In this document: positions 16,325 to 25,384 of the stretch, in pieces | Position numbering within the stretch: position 1 is the first letter of the stretch | Layout of the letters: every line of letters begins with the position of its first letter | NCBI GenBank assembly: GCA_019429275.1 | Contig: JAHYJC010000009.1 | Location: 45,000 to 108,999, forward strand | Length of the DNA stretch: 64,000 nucleotides | From: Lentimicrobium sp. | Lineage (GTDB): Bacteria; Bacteroidota; Bacteroidia; Bacteroidales; Lentimicrobiaceae | Direction of reading: 5' to 3' | Notes under the pieces: model-generated | What the model was told of the DNA's origin: nothing | The model's database searches: none | Seen by the model: the letters and a program-made list of their open reading frames with translations, nothing else | Made by a program: the position numbers and the translations under genes

Positions 16325-17575
16325 TCACATCTTCATATCCACATACTCCGTCAACTTTCCCAGCATATTCACATAACTGCCGAATTCGTTGTCGTACCAG
16401 CCAAAGATTTTTGCATGGCACACAGGAATCATAACATCCTGAGTGAGTTCAACGCCGAAGCTTTTTAGAAGACTCTGGTTAATGGTCATAAAACCGGTGC
16501 GGGTGTGGGTTTCAACGCCTTCGATCACCACGGCAGCCCTGCGTCCGATAATATCGGCAGATACATTTTGTTTTTCACTGAATTCGAGCATTCCGGCAAG
16601 CGGTCCTTCTGCAGCCTGTTTGTACAATTGGTTTAGGAATTCCCGGGTTACTACAGGTTCGCCAATTTCGTTGAGGGGCGAGTGGAAGGTAATGTTAAGG
16701 ATGATAAGGCTGGCAGTATTGGTGGGGATACGGACTGAGTCGGCCATAAAACCGATTTTCTGCACTTCGGGCAATATTTTCTCAAGGGCTTTGGCAGCTC
16801 CGGTTGAGGTAATGATGATGTTGTTGAATACCGAACGGCTTTTGCGCAAATCGGAAGTTCCTGCCGAAGGCACAGCATCCAGAATACTCTGTGTACTGGT
16901 GCTGGCATGTATGGTCGACATGGAGGCCGTGAGAATATTCGAGGTTTCGGGCGTTTCGAGCAGGGTCTTGATCATGTGCGAAAGTCCGGTGGTGGTGCAG
17001 CTTGCAGCAGAAAGTATATGATGCTTGTTCACATCAAAATCGAGGTGATTGATGCCGTAAACCATCATGGAGGAGTCGGCGGGCAGTTTCAGGGTTGAAT
17101 CTTTGATTTTAAAAGGTGCGCTGGCGATCACTTTTTCGGCACCTGCTTCGAGGTGGCCACGGAGGCTGCCACGCGGACTATCGGCAGGCAGGGTAGGGTC
17201 GAGGAAGGCACCGGTACAATCGACCACCAGCCTTACGTTGTGTTCTGCCCAGTTGATTTCGCGGGGGTTGCGCGCCTGTTGCAGAAACTGAACCGGCATT
17301 CCGTCAATTTCCAGCAGGCTCTTTGTGCTGTCGATGATCCTGATCTCGCATTTTTTACCTGAATGGCCGTAGAGGAAATTAGTTAGAGAGCCATAGGTAG
17401 AATCATTTTCTATGTTGTGCATGAGGGCTTCGGTGTTTTTACCCACTCCGCGACCGACATTCACCACAATGCCACCAAAATGGCGGGTAAGCAAATGATT
17501 CCACAGAGTAAGTTTTCCGATTCTGCCCGATCCGTTAATACCAAGCAGGTTTTTGCCTTTCACTTTTTCCATCAT
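16325..17575 (-). CDS. Divergent glyceraldehyde-3-phosphate dehydrogenase
   Basis: A 416-residue GAPDH-family protein, long for the family (~335). The N-terminal Rossmann motif is GINGSGRIGKLTLW. The active-site Cys193 lies in SAASCTTTGLSH, where canonical enzymes read SCTTN; the Asn-to-Thr change is unusual. The His partner is kept in STIHASTSTQ. The C-terminal block FGWYDNEFGSYVNML is close to the canonical WYDNEWG block. Insertions around residues 40-110 account for the extra length. It may act as GAPDH in gluconeogenic or heterotrophic flux, or on a related aldehyde phosphate. It lies 219 nt downstream of the 1365-residue ATP-grasp protein on the same strand, with a 9-bp tandem repeat between them. 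Confidence 0.85.
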   Translation of the reverse strand: MMEKVKGKNLLGINGSGRIGKLTLWNHLLTRHFGGIVVNVGRGVGKNTEALMHNIENDSTYGSLTNFLYGHSGKKCEIRIIDSTKSLLEIDGMPVQFLQQARNPREINWAEHNVRLVVDCTGAFLDPTLPADSPRGSLRGHLEAGAEKVIASAPFKIKDSTLKLPADSSMMVYGINHLDFDVNKHHILSAASCTTTGLSHMIKTLLETPETSNILTASMSTIHASTSTQSILDAVPSAGTSDLRKSRSVFNNIIITSTGAAKALEKILPEVQKIGFMADSVRIPTNTASLIILNITFHSPLNEIGEPVVTREFLNQLYKQAAEGPLAGMLEFSEKQNVSADIIGRRAAVVIEGVETHTRTGFMTINQSLLKSFGVELTQDVMIPVCHAKIFGWYDNEFGSYVNMLGKLTEYVDMKM

Positions 17576-17723
17576 TCAAGAGTTTTATTTGATTTTTATT
17601 GATTATTTAATTTTGTATATAACTGATTATCAAATTAATGCAGATTCTTCTTTTTTTAGAATTTATTGGGTAAACATACTGAGTAATAAACAAATGGCAA
17701 AGGCTAATGTTCTTTTTGTTGAG

Positions 17724-17759
17724 AAGCGACACAAGCGAACTAAGCGAATTAAGCGAAAT
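17724..17759. repeat. Short 9-bp tandem repeat
   Basis: Four copies of AAGCGA followed by three variable bases, with an exact 9-bp period (starts at 17724, 17733, 17742, 17751). It lies in the spacer between two same-strand genes. Nine-base repeats of this flavour are common in Bacteroidota spacers. Confidence 0.7.
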
Positions 17760-17794
17760 TCCCACATTATTCATTTTTCATTAGTTACTATTTA

Positions 17795-20700
17795 TTACCC
17801 AATTTCTGCCAGTTTTACCGGATAATTTCCTGCATAAATATTACCCAGGTTGCCGTCGATGGCAATTTTATCGCCCGGAACAAGTTTTCTGCCGTTGATG
17901 GTGCAGGTTTTTTCTTTTTCATTGACAATCAGTTCGGTACAGTTGACCACACAGGTTTTGTCGAGGCGCACAGCGGTAACTGCGGCATGTGAGGTGGCGC
18001 CACCACGGGCGGTGATCAGTCCGTCGCATTCGAAAATCATTCCTATATCGTCAGGCACAGTGTCGGGCCTTACGAGGATTCTGAAGTCGGCTCCGTTGGT
18101 GTATGTTTGGAGGTCTTTCATATCGAAAGCCAGCACGCCGTTAAGCACACCTTTTCCGAGGCCGATTCCCCGTCCGAGCAAATCGAGTTCTGAAGTCTTG
18201 CAATCGAAAACAAAGCTAAGGTCGGGTTTGCGAATGTCCTGGTCACGGGTTTGCAGAATGTACAAATCCTCGGGATTTTCACTTTCGAAAGTAAACTCTA
18301 TCTCCTGGTGGCTAAATCCGTGGGTTTCGGTGAGGTCAACGGCGATTTTCATCAGCTTGTCGTAAATTTCGGGGAACATCTGTTGAAGTGAATCCCCCTT
18401 ATCGCCAAACATATTTTTGCGTTGCCTTTCGGTAACCGGCCATGGATGTACCAGTCCGGCCACGATATCTTCGCCCTGACTGCAGAGGGTAAAATCTCCG
18501 TAAAGCTGAATGCCTGCCAATTCAAGATCGGGAGCATGGGTAAACATAACGCCGGTGCCGGATGTCCGGTGCAGGTTCCCCAAAACCATTTTCTGCACAA
18601 TGATGGCAGTTCCCCATTCATCGGCAATCTGCAGGTATTCCCGGTAAACCTTCGCCCTTTCACTGTCCCACGATTGCAATACATTGAAGATAACCTGTTT
18701 GAGTTGCTGAAAGGGCTCGTCCTTGAAATGGATGTTGTGGCTAAGAAGTATATTTTTGTAGGCAAGTGCCATTTCGCGCATCTGGGCGGGCGAGAAGTCT
18801 ATCTTCTGACCGATACCATAGCGTTGTTTAAAATCAATCATTACCTGGTCGAACTCATCGCGCAGCACACCAAAGGCCATGCCCCAGCTCTGTAGAAAAC
18901 GGCGGAAACAATCCCAGGATGTCCATCCGAAATTGGGCTGTTTGCTAAGCGCTTCCACAATCTGATCGTTCAGTCCCACATTGAGGTAGGTATTCATGGC
19001 ACCCGGCATGGAGATGGCTGTTCCTGAGCGCACCGATAACAACAAAGGGTTTTTGGGATTGCCGAATTGCTGGCCGGTAACCTTCTCAAGGTTGGCAATT
19101 TGTCGCCTTAGCATCAGGTCGAGTTCTTTTTCAATAACAGGATTTTGGAGGATAGCCTCCTGCCGCCTGAAAATTTCGGTTGTCAGCACAAAACCAGGTG
19201 GTATTGGAAAATCAAGCAGCGATAGTTTTTTCAGGAAGTAGGCTTTAGAACCCAGAAAAATCTGGTTGTCCATTTCCGGACTTTCGCGGTTGAGCGGCGA
19301 AATCACCAGATCGGTGTTGTAAGACATGATGCTGCGTATGGTCTCTTCGGGATAATTGTCGACCATTTGCCTGAAAGAACCGAGAATGCGTACCAGGAAC
19401 CCATCGAGTGCCTGCACGAGGAAAGCGGAGGAGAGCATTTCACGGTAGAATTGCTCCGACATCTTTACCATAAACTGTTTTCCATCATTACCATCGGTTT
19501 TTATCTCTTCCTGGAAAATCTGTGGAATGGCTAGTTTTAGCTGGCTGTCGTACACCCTGAAAAAATATTTGTTGATGATCTCGCGCACGCTGGAGAGCAT
19601 AAACTGCAGAATGTTGATGTACTGACCCACTGAAAAGCTGGCCGAATTCAGGCTGAAGCGAAACATCTTCAGGTTAGAGTTGAAGCCCTGGTCGCTCACA
19701 CCATCGATTTCGAGGCCCTGTCTGAAGAGCTCAAGTACCACGTGAATACGCCTGAGGGTTTTGGCGGTGATGTAATCGAGGTTAATGCTGGCAATGAGTT
19801 GTTCCATCAAGCTGACTGCCACTTTTTCGAGCCTGAAAATCAAACCCATGGCTTCGAATTTGGGCTCGCGATACTTTCCGTACATACTGGGTATGCCAAT
19901 GGCGATGTGGCGTTTGTGGTAAATGTCTTCCCAGCCTTCGGTTTTTTCCTCACTCATGATGATGGCGTTAAGCTTCCTCATGAAAATGTACACCTGCCGT
20001 AGCGCCCGGTCAGAGGCCGAACGGTCGAGCAATTGAAGCAGTCCATCAATGTCGTTTTGGCTAAAAAAGCTGAATTTCCGCAACAGGAAGCCCAGATTCA
20101 CGGTATTGAATGAATATTTTTCCTTCAGTAGTTCAAGCAATCTGAAGATCGAATACAGCCTTTGTTTGTCAAGGGCGTTGTCGTCGGCCAGGCCATCGAG
20201 TGATTTTTTTATTTTTTCGGAATGCATGCTCATCAGGGCATCGGGCATGCAATTGTGAGTCTGGCAAAGTTGGTGCATCAGGCTGTTTATTCCGGTGAAC
20301 CAGCGCGAGTCGGATGAAAGCCAGTGTTTTACATCGGTGGGCAGCAGCTTGTCGAGGGCGGCGGTATTTCCGTCGTACCAGTAAAGAATAATGTTCCGGG
20401 CCAGATCAATGTGGGTATTGTTGCTTTCGGTATGAATCTGTTTTCTCAGGAAGTGGATCAGGCGGTCGTTTCGGTGCGACAGTTCGTCCATAACAGTAGT
20501 AACTTCACGAAGCTCGCCCTCGGCACCAATTTCGTTGAAATACACCGGAAAAAGCCTTGCAAGTTGTTTGATGTGCTTGAAAATGGGTTTGATGTCGGAA
20601 TTCAGCAATGAGGTTACATCCCGCTGAAACAGATCGGTATCGGCCACAAAAACGCCTCCCAGCCGCAGTTGTATGATGAGTGAAGAAAGCAGATCTCTGA

Positions 20701-21892
20701 AGGTTAGGGGAGAGTATTCGATCAACTCCATCCAGACCCTGATGTTTTTTATATGATATTCATTTACTGTGAGTTGCCAGTCATCGCTGATGTATACGAC
20801 CCCGGGAGCAATAAAGCCAAAGCGAAGCAGAAGTTTTTCGAAGTGCGAAATGTGGTAATCATTTTCGGTCCTGAAAATCTCTTTTCCAAGCGTTAGAATG
20901 CAATCGAGCACAGTTCCAGGATTGCTGATTTTCAGGTCATTGAACAGCCTGAAAATATTGTCTAGAAAGCCGAACACCTCATCCGACGAGAGCTCATTTT
21001 TGATGTTACGGAGTAGGCTGTTAAAGTCGCGCAGCAGCAATTCTTTCTGATTTTGCATGCCCTCAAGGTGCAGCAGGTACAGCAGGTAATAAAATTTCTC
21101 ATGAAATCGTTCGAATCCATGATGCAGTTGCCTGATGTGCAGAGAAATATCGTTGAAACCGGGGATTTCGAGCAGCTCCCTGGCTGATTCGGCTTTGTTT
21201 ATTTGTTGAATGATATTTTTAAAATATTCCTGGCCGATCTGGCTGAGTTTTTCACGGCTCACGGCACTGAAAAGTTTGCGGCGTTCGGCAAGCCACTGTT
21301 CAATATGTGTGGTATTGTGCCAGTAATCAGCAGTTGAAATCAATGTTTTACGGGTGATTTCAAGCGCTTCTCCGGCGATAAGATCAGGCCATTGAGCATT
21401 GCAGAACACCCGTTGCATGAAAGTTGAGTTATGAATCATGGCATGAGGATGGAGCTCAATGGCTTGATTCAGAAGTCCGATAAGGTTTTGTAGTGTGGTT
21501 TGGGTGTCATTTTCCGATTGCAGTAACTTTTCGGCCAGTTCGAGCAAGGTGTGAACGATGTCGCTGCTAAGCCCAGTGGCCAAAGGGCGACCCAACAACT
21601 CTCTGTAGAACCCAAGTATCTGATTCCATGCAAAATCCGATTCGGTATGTTTGTCATAAAACCAGAAATCGCCAAGGCAGATATTGCGGAGGTGTCCAAT
21701 CACATAGCCGCTGTTTGAATAGGGATGGTTAAATTCAGTAAGGCATTCGGTGGCGCGGTTGTGTATGCTGTAATAGGCTGAAGATAAGTCGATAAACCTC
21801 TGATGGTTGGCAGGAATCTCAATCTTTCCGGTACGTGTTTCCTGCAGGTTGGCAGTCAGGGCATCCGATTTCAGCGTGTTCTTCTGATCCAT
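17795..21892 (-). CDS. Giant PEP-synthase/PPDK-like protein with ATP-grasp and phosphohistidine domains only
   Basis: A 1365-residue protein. Residues ~875-1200 are a PPDK/PEP-synthase nucleotide-binding (ATP-grasp) domain: GSKAYFLKKLSLLDFPIPPG at its start, then SVRSGTAISMPGAMNTYLNV (~951). Residues ~1215-1365 form the swivelling phosphohistidine domain, with ARGGATSHAAVTAVRL; the catalytic His is residue 1302. The C-terminal TIM barrel that binds PEP/pyruvate in PPDK and PpsA is absent; the protein ends shortly after the His domain. The first ~870 residues are predicted mostly helical and match no family I know. By analogy with rifampin phosphotransferase and glucan water dikinase, which also use ATP-grasp plus His to phosphorylate a different acceptor, the N-terminal part may hold the acceptor site. 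No signal peptide. Function unknown. Confidence 0.75.
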   Translation of the reverse strand: MDQKNTLKSDALTANLQETRTGKIEIPANHQRFIDLSSAYYSIHNRATECLTEFNHPYSNSGYVIGHLRNICLGDFWFYDKHTESDFAWNQILGFYRELLGRPLATGLSSDIVHTLLELAEKLLQSENDTQTTLQNLIGLLNQAIELHPHAMIHNSTFMQRVFCNAQWPDLIAGEALEITRKTLISTADYWHNTTHIEQWLAERRKLFSAVSREKLSQIGQEYFKNIIQQINKAESARELLEIPGFNDISLHIRQLHHGFERFHEKFYYLLYLLHLEGMQNQKELLLRDFNSLLRNIKNELSSDEVFGFLDNIFRLFNDLKISNPGTVLDCILTLGKEIFRTENDYHISHFEKLLLRFGFIAPGVVYISDDWQLTVNEYHIKNIRVWMELIEYSPLTFRDLLSSLIIQLRLGGVFVADTDLFQRDVTSLLNSDIKPIFKHIKQLARLFPVYFNEIGAEGELREVTTVMDELSHRNDRLIHFLRKQIHTESNNTHIDLARNIILYWYDGNTAALDKLLPTDVKHWLSSDSRWFTGINSLMHQLCQTHNCMPDALMSMHSEKIKKSLDGLADDNALDKQRLYSIFRLLELLKEKYSFNTVNLGFLLRKFSFFSQNDIDGLLQLLDRSASDRALRQVYIFMRKLNAIIMSEEKTEGWEDIYHKRHIAIGIPSMYGKYREPKFEAMGLIFRLEKVAVSLMEQLIASINLDYITAKTLRRIHVVLELFRQGLEIDGVSDQGFNSNLKMFRFSLNSASFSVGQYINILQFMLSSVREIINKYFFRVYDSQLKLAIPQIFQEEIKTDGNDGKQFMVKMSEQFYREMLSSAFLVQALDGFLVRILGSFRQMVDNYPEETIRSIMSYNTDLVISPLNRESPEMDNQIFLGSKAYFLKKLSLLDFPIPPGFVLTTEIFRRQEAILQNPVIEKELDLMLRRQIANLEKVTGQQFGNPKNPLLLSVRSGTAISMPGAMNTYLNVGLNDQIVEALSKQPNFGWTSWDCFRRFLQSWGMAFGVLRDEFDQVMIDFKQRYGIGQKIDFSPAQMREMALAYKNILLSHNIHFKDEPFQQLKQVIFNVLQSWDSERAKVYREYLQIADEWGTAIIVQKMVLGNLHRTSGTGVMFTHAPDLELAGIQLYGDFTLCSQGEDIVAGLVHPWPVTERQRKNMFGDKGDSLQQMFPEIYDKLMKIAVDLTETHGFSHQEIEFTFESENPEDLYILQTRDQDIRKPDLSFVFDCKTSELDLLGRGIGLGKGVLNGVLAFDMKDLQTYTNGADFRILVRPDTVPDDIGMIFECDGLITARGGATSHAAVTAVRLDKTCVVNCTELIVNEKEKTCTINGRKLVPGDKIAIDGNLGNIYAGNYPVKLAEIG

Positions 21893-22241
21893 TGATGGGC
21901 AATTTTCCGCTAAATTAGGAATTATACCAAAGTGAATTTACTTGGAAGCCGTTTTCGTCTCTTTTCATTTTTTCAAAGGCATACGCAGAACAGCCACTCA
22001 GACTGCAGGATTTTCACCTTTCAATTTTTAAATTCTTTAATCAGTATGAAAACACGACTCGTCCCGGCCACAGACGGGATAACAAATTAACTAATAAACG
22101 CATCAACTAAACCTTTATCCCAATCATGTGTTAATGTTACACCAAAACCGAAATGAAAAAACAGAATATAAAAACGGCTTATTATATCGGCTGTTTTATC
22201 TCCGGTTGTAACTCATAACAAACTAAATCAAATACTTGTTG
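21893..22241. other. Divergent intergenic region
   Basis: A 349-nt spacer between the divergent 1365-residue protein gene and the reductase gene, so it should hold promoters for both. A CAAAGTGA at 21934-21941 could be a weak minus-strand -7 box (one mismatch). A possible 21-codon frame (22153-22218, starting MKKQNIKTAYYIG) is seen but unsupported. A small hairpin is possible around CGTCCCG/GACGGGA. No riboswitch motif is recognised. Confidence 0.35.
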
Positions 22242-22901
22242 ATGAAAACAAAACTCGAACTACAAAAAGTAAAAGTACTGCGTCAGCGCGAAATCTCTCC
22301 CGGAGTATTTGTGTTGTCATTTCCACGCATCTGGGATTTTACCGCCGGACAGGTTATTGGTCTAAGCGCCCGCGAAACCGACGATTCACGTCTTTATAGT
22401 ATTGCAAGCGGCGAGCTCGATGATGAAGTGGATATTCTTTATAACATTAACCCCGAAGGCCGTCTCACCCCATGGATGTCGCGACTGAACACTGCCGATA
22501 CCCTTTGGGTCAGCAAACCTTTCGGGTCATTTTTCAGCACACCGGGACCGGGCTGGTGGATAGCTTCGGGTACAGGAATCGCGCCCTTTAGTGCCATGTT
22601 TCGCACCGGACTTGCAGCCGGAAAGAAGTTGCTGCACGGTGGCCGAGATCTCAAATCGTTTTATTTTGAGGAAGATTTTTTACCTGCATTGGCCGATAAA
22701 TATGTCAGATGCTGCTCACGTCAGGAAGGAGAAGGAATATACAAGGGCCGCCTTACCCAATACCTGAACGAATGCGAATCGCTCCCCTCAGATGAAAAAT
22801 ACTATCTTTGCGGCAGTGCCGAAATGGTGGTTGAAGTGCGCGATATTCTCATTGGGAGAGGCATTCCTTTCGACAACATCATCTCTGAAATCTATTTTTA
22901 A
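22242..22901 (+). CDS. Ferredoxin-NADP reductase-like flavoprotein
   Basis: A 219-residue FAD/NAD(P)-binding protein of the ferredoxin reductase superfamily. The FAD domain includes a flavin-stacking RLYSIASGE motif (the RxYS pattern), and the NAD(P) domain starts at WIASGTGIAPFSAMF; YLCGSAEMVVEVRDILIGRG is the conserved C-terminal CG block. A TTG codon lies six nt upstream, but the ATG at 22242 is preferred. Compact like the Bacteroidota FNR-like oxidoreductases. It is followed by rlmN after 8 nt and then by a MATE exporter, so the three are probably co-transcribed. The electron partner is unknown. Confidence 0.8.
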   Translation: MKTKLELQKVKVLRQREISPGVFVLSFPRIWDFTAGQVIGLSARETDDSRLYSIASGELDDEVDILYNINPEGRLTPWMSRLNTADTLWVSKPFGSFFSTPGPGWWIASGTGIAPFSAMFRTGLAAGKKLLHGGRDLKSFYFEEDFLPALADKYVRCCSRQEGEGIYKGRLTQYLNECESLPSDEKYYLCGSAEMVVEVRDILIGRGIPFDNIISEIYF

Positions 22902-22909
22902 GTACCCGC

Positions 22910-23950
22910 ATGCAAAAAGAACCCCTTTTCGGGAAAACGCTGGATGAACTGAAGCAAATTGCCGCGGAATTGGAACTTCCGGCTTACACCAGCGGACAGA
23001 TTGCTTACTGGCTTTACAAAACCGATGTGGATTCCTTTGATGGAATGACCAACGTCTCGAAAAAAGTACGCAGCCTGCTAGCAGAAAATTATAGTTTTGG
23101 TGTAAAAGCCCCGGCAAAGGTGAATGAATCGGCCGATGGGACAAAAAAATATCTGTTCACTACCGGAGCTGGTAAGTTTGTGGAAGCAGCCTACATTCCC
23201 GATGGCAAACGACATACACTCTGCGTTTCATCGCAGGTGGGATGCAAAATGGGTTGCCTTTTCTGCATGACCGGAAAACAGGGGTTTCAGGGACACCTGA
23301 CCGCCGGAGAAATTCTCAATCAGCTTCGCAGTATTCCTGAAAGCAAAACCATTACCAACATCGTTTATATGGGAATGGGAGAGCCTTTTGATAACCTGGA
23401 ACAGGTGATGAAAAGCCTTGAAATTGTCACTGCTGAATATGGTTTTGCCATTAGTGTGCGAAAAGTTACCGTATCAACCATCGGTATTGTACCGGCCATG
23501 CGCGTTTTTCTTGAACAAAGTAAGTGCAACCTGGCCGTGAGTCTTCACACGCCATTTGAAGATGAACGGAAAAGGCTGATGCCGATTCAGACAGTATATC
23601 CTTTGAAAGAGGTGGTTGCCACCATTCAGGCGTATGACCTTGGAAAATACAGGAGGGTTTCATTCGAATATATCATGTTTAAAGGGGTAAACGACACCCG
23701 CCGACATGTAAATGAACTGGCCCGGATACTGAATAAAGTCCGCAGCCGCATCAACCTCATCCGTTTTCACCCCATACCCGGAACTCCGCTTGAATGTTCC
23801 GACGAAGCTACAATTATTGATTTTCAGCAGGCTCTCAACGACAAGGGAATTGTTACCACTCTCAGGGCCTCGCGCGGACAGGATATTGAAGCAGCCTGCG
23901 GACTGCTTTCCACCAAAGAGCTGGTAAAAATGCAGCAAACCGATGAATAA
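22910..23950 (+). CDS. rlmN: 23S rRNA (A2503-C2)/tRNA (A37-C2) methyltransferase RlmN
   Basis: A 346-residue radical SAM methyltransferase. The CxxxCxxC cluster site is VGCKMGCLFCMTG; the SAM-binding GEPFDN motif is in YMGMGEPFDNL; the substrate-adduct Cys is in the C-terminal RASRGQDIEAACGLL. It methylates A2503 of 23S rRNA and A37 of some tRNAs. N-terminal helical RNA-binding region, ~90 residues. Length is normal. It starts 8 nt after the reductase-like gene. Confidence 0.95.
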   Translation: MQKEPLFGKTLDELKQIAAELELPAYTSGQIAYWLYKTDVDSFDGMTNVSKKVRSLLAENYSFGVKAPAKVNESADGTKKYLFTTGAGKFVEAAYIPDGKRHTLCVSSQVGCKMGCLFCMTGKQGFQGHLTAGEILNQLRSIPESKTITNIVYMGMGEPFDNLEQVMKSLEIVTAEYGFAISVRKVTVSTIGIVPAMRVFLEQSKCNLAVSLHTPFEDERKRLMPIQTVYPLKEVVATIQAYDLGKYRRVSFEYIMFKGVNDTRRHVNELARILNKVRSRINLIRFHPIPGTPLECSDEATIIDFQQALNDKGIVTTLRASRGQDIEAACGLLSTKELVKMQQTDE

Positions 23951-23979
23951 CATAATTTTCAATCCCATAGCGCCGCTTC

Positions 23980-25332
23980 ATGCATGATCTCACAACAGGG
24001 AATCCGGGTAAACTAATCTTCAGGTTTGCCACGCCTATGCTGCTGGGGAATGTGTTTCAGCAATTGTATAATGTTACCGACAGCATTATCGTGGGCAAAT
24101 TTCTGGGTAAGGAAGCACTTGCGGCCGTTGGAGCGTCATTTCCACTCATATTTATGCTGGTAGCCTTTGTCATTGGTATTGCATCGGGTTCAACCATCAT
24201 CATTGCACAGTATTTCGGGGCAAAAGACATTCCAAAAGTCAGGAAAGCCACCGACACCATGTACATTTTCCTGTTTTTCGCTTCGCTGCTCATCGGTGTG
24301 CTTGGCATTGTATTCAGCGAGTCGGTGTTCCGGCTTATCCGTTTGCCCGAAGAGGTTATCCCCCAGGCTTCCCTTTACCTGAAAGTTTACTTTTCAGGAA
24401 TTTTCTTTTTCTTTGGCTTTAACGGCATCAGTTCTGTGCTTCGCGGATTGGGCGATTCAAAAACTCCGCTCTATTTTCTGATCATCTCTACCGTTACCAA
24501 CATCATCTTCGACCTGCTTTTTGTAATTGTTTTCAAATGGGGAATTGCAGGTGCAGCCTTTGCAACGGTGCTTTCTCAGGCAGGGGCCTTCATTACCCTG
24601 GTGCTTTATCTCAACAAACGCCATCCCATTCTCAACCTTTCATGGCGTAAATTCGACTGGGATCGGGAAATTTTTAGCACTAGTTTACGGATTGGACTTC
24701 CAACCGGTTTTCAGCAGACGTTTGTTTCGCTGGGAATGCTTGCCTTGCTCAGGATTGTAAATGATTTCGGAACCGACACCGTAGCTGCTTACAGCGTCGC
24801 TGGCCGAATCGACGGGCTTGCTGCACTACCGGCCATGAATTTTGGACAGGCCCTGTCAACCTACACCGGACAAAATATAGGGGCAAAACGCATTTCACGC
24901 GTTAAGGAAGGGCTAAGGGCCACGTTGAAAATGTCGGGTTTGACAGCCATAGTGACATCTGCCCTGATTATGATTTTCCGTGTTCAATTGATGAGCCTTT
25001 TTACCAACGATATCGGAGTTATTGAAATCGGAGCCCGTTATCTGCTTATTGTGAGTGGATTTTACCTGTTTTTCAGCACAATGTTTGTGGTTGGCGGAGT
25101 GATGCGCGGTGCCGGAGATACACTTATACCCATGTTTATCACCCTGTTTTCGCTGTGGCTTATCAGAATTCCGCTGGCAGCCATCCTGGCAAAGAAAATG
25201 GGTGTCGACGGTATTTGGTGGGCTATTCCCATGGCCTGGTTTATGGGAATGACACTCTCATTTTTCTATTACCGCATCGGAAAATGGAAAACCAAAGCCG
25301 TGGTAGGTCATGTAAAAAGTCGGAAAGATTGA
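23980..25332 (+). CDS. MATE family efflux transporter
   Basis: A 450-residue polytopic membrane protein with about 12 hydrophobic segments and the MATE opening: MHDLTTGNPGKLIFRFATPM followed by LLGNVFQQLYNVTDSIIVGK. The two halves are related, the second starting around residue 235. It exports cationic drugs or metabolites in exchange for Na+ or H+. It lies 29 nt after rlmN and is the last gene of that operon; the next gene is convergent. Confidence 0.93.
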   Translation: MHDLTTGNPGKLIFRFATPMLLGNVFQQLYNVTDSIIVGKFLGKEALAAVGASFPLIFMLVAFVIGIASGSTIIIAQYFGAKDIPKVRKATDTMYIFLFFASLLIGVLGIVFSESVFRLIRLPEEVIPQASLYLKVYFSGIFFFFGFNGISSVLRGLGDSKTPLYFLIISTVTNIIFDLLFVIVFKWGIAGAAFATVLSQAGAFITLVLYLNKRHPILNLSWRKFDWDREIFSTSLRIGLPTGFQQTFVSLGMLALLRIVNDFGTDTVAAYSVAGRIDGLAALPAMNFGQALSTYTGQNIGAKRISRVKEGLRATLKMSGLTAIVTSALIMIFRVQLMSLFTNDIGVIEIGARYLLIVSGFYLFFSTMFVVGGVMRGAGDTLIPMFITLFSLWLIRIPLAAILAKKMGVDGIWWAIPMAWFMGMTLSFFYYRIGKWKTKAVVGHVKSRKD

Positions 25333-25384
25333 GTACTGATAAAGTTATTTGTGCGCTCGGGTAAACCGGAGCAGAGCTCAGATT

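Noticed and set aside
16443..17021. A 192-residue plus-strand reading frame
   Set aside because: It is antisense to the GAPDH gene, whose catalytic motifs are clear on the minus strand.
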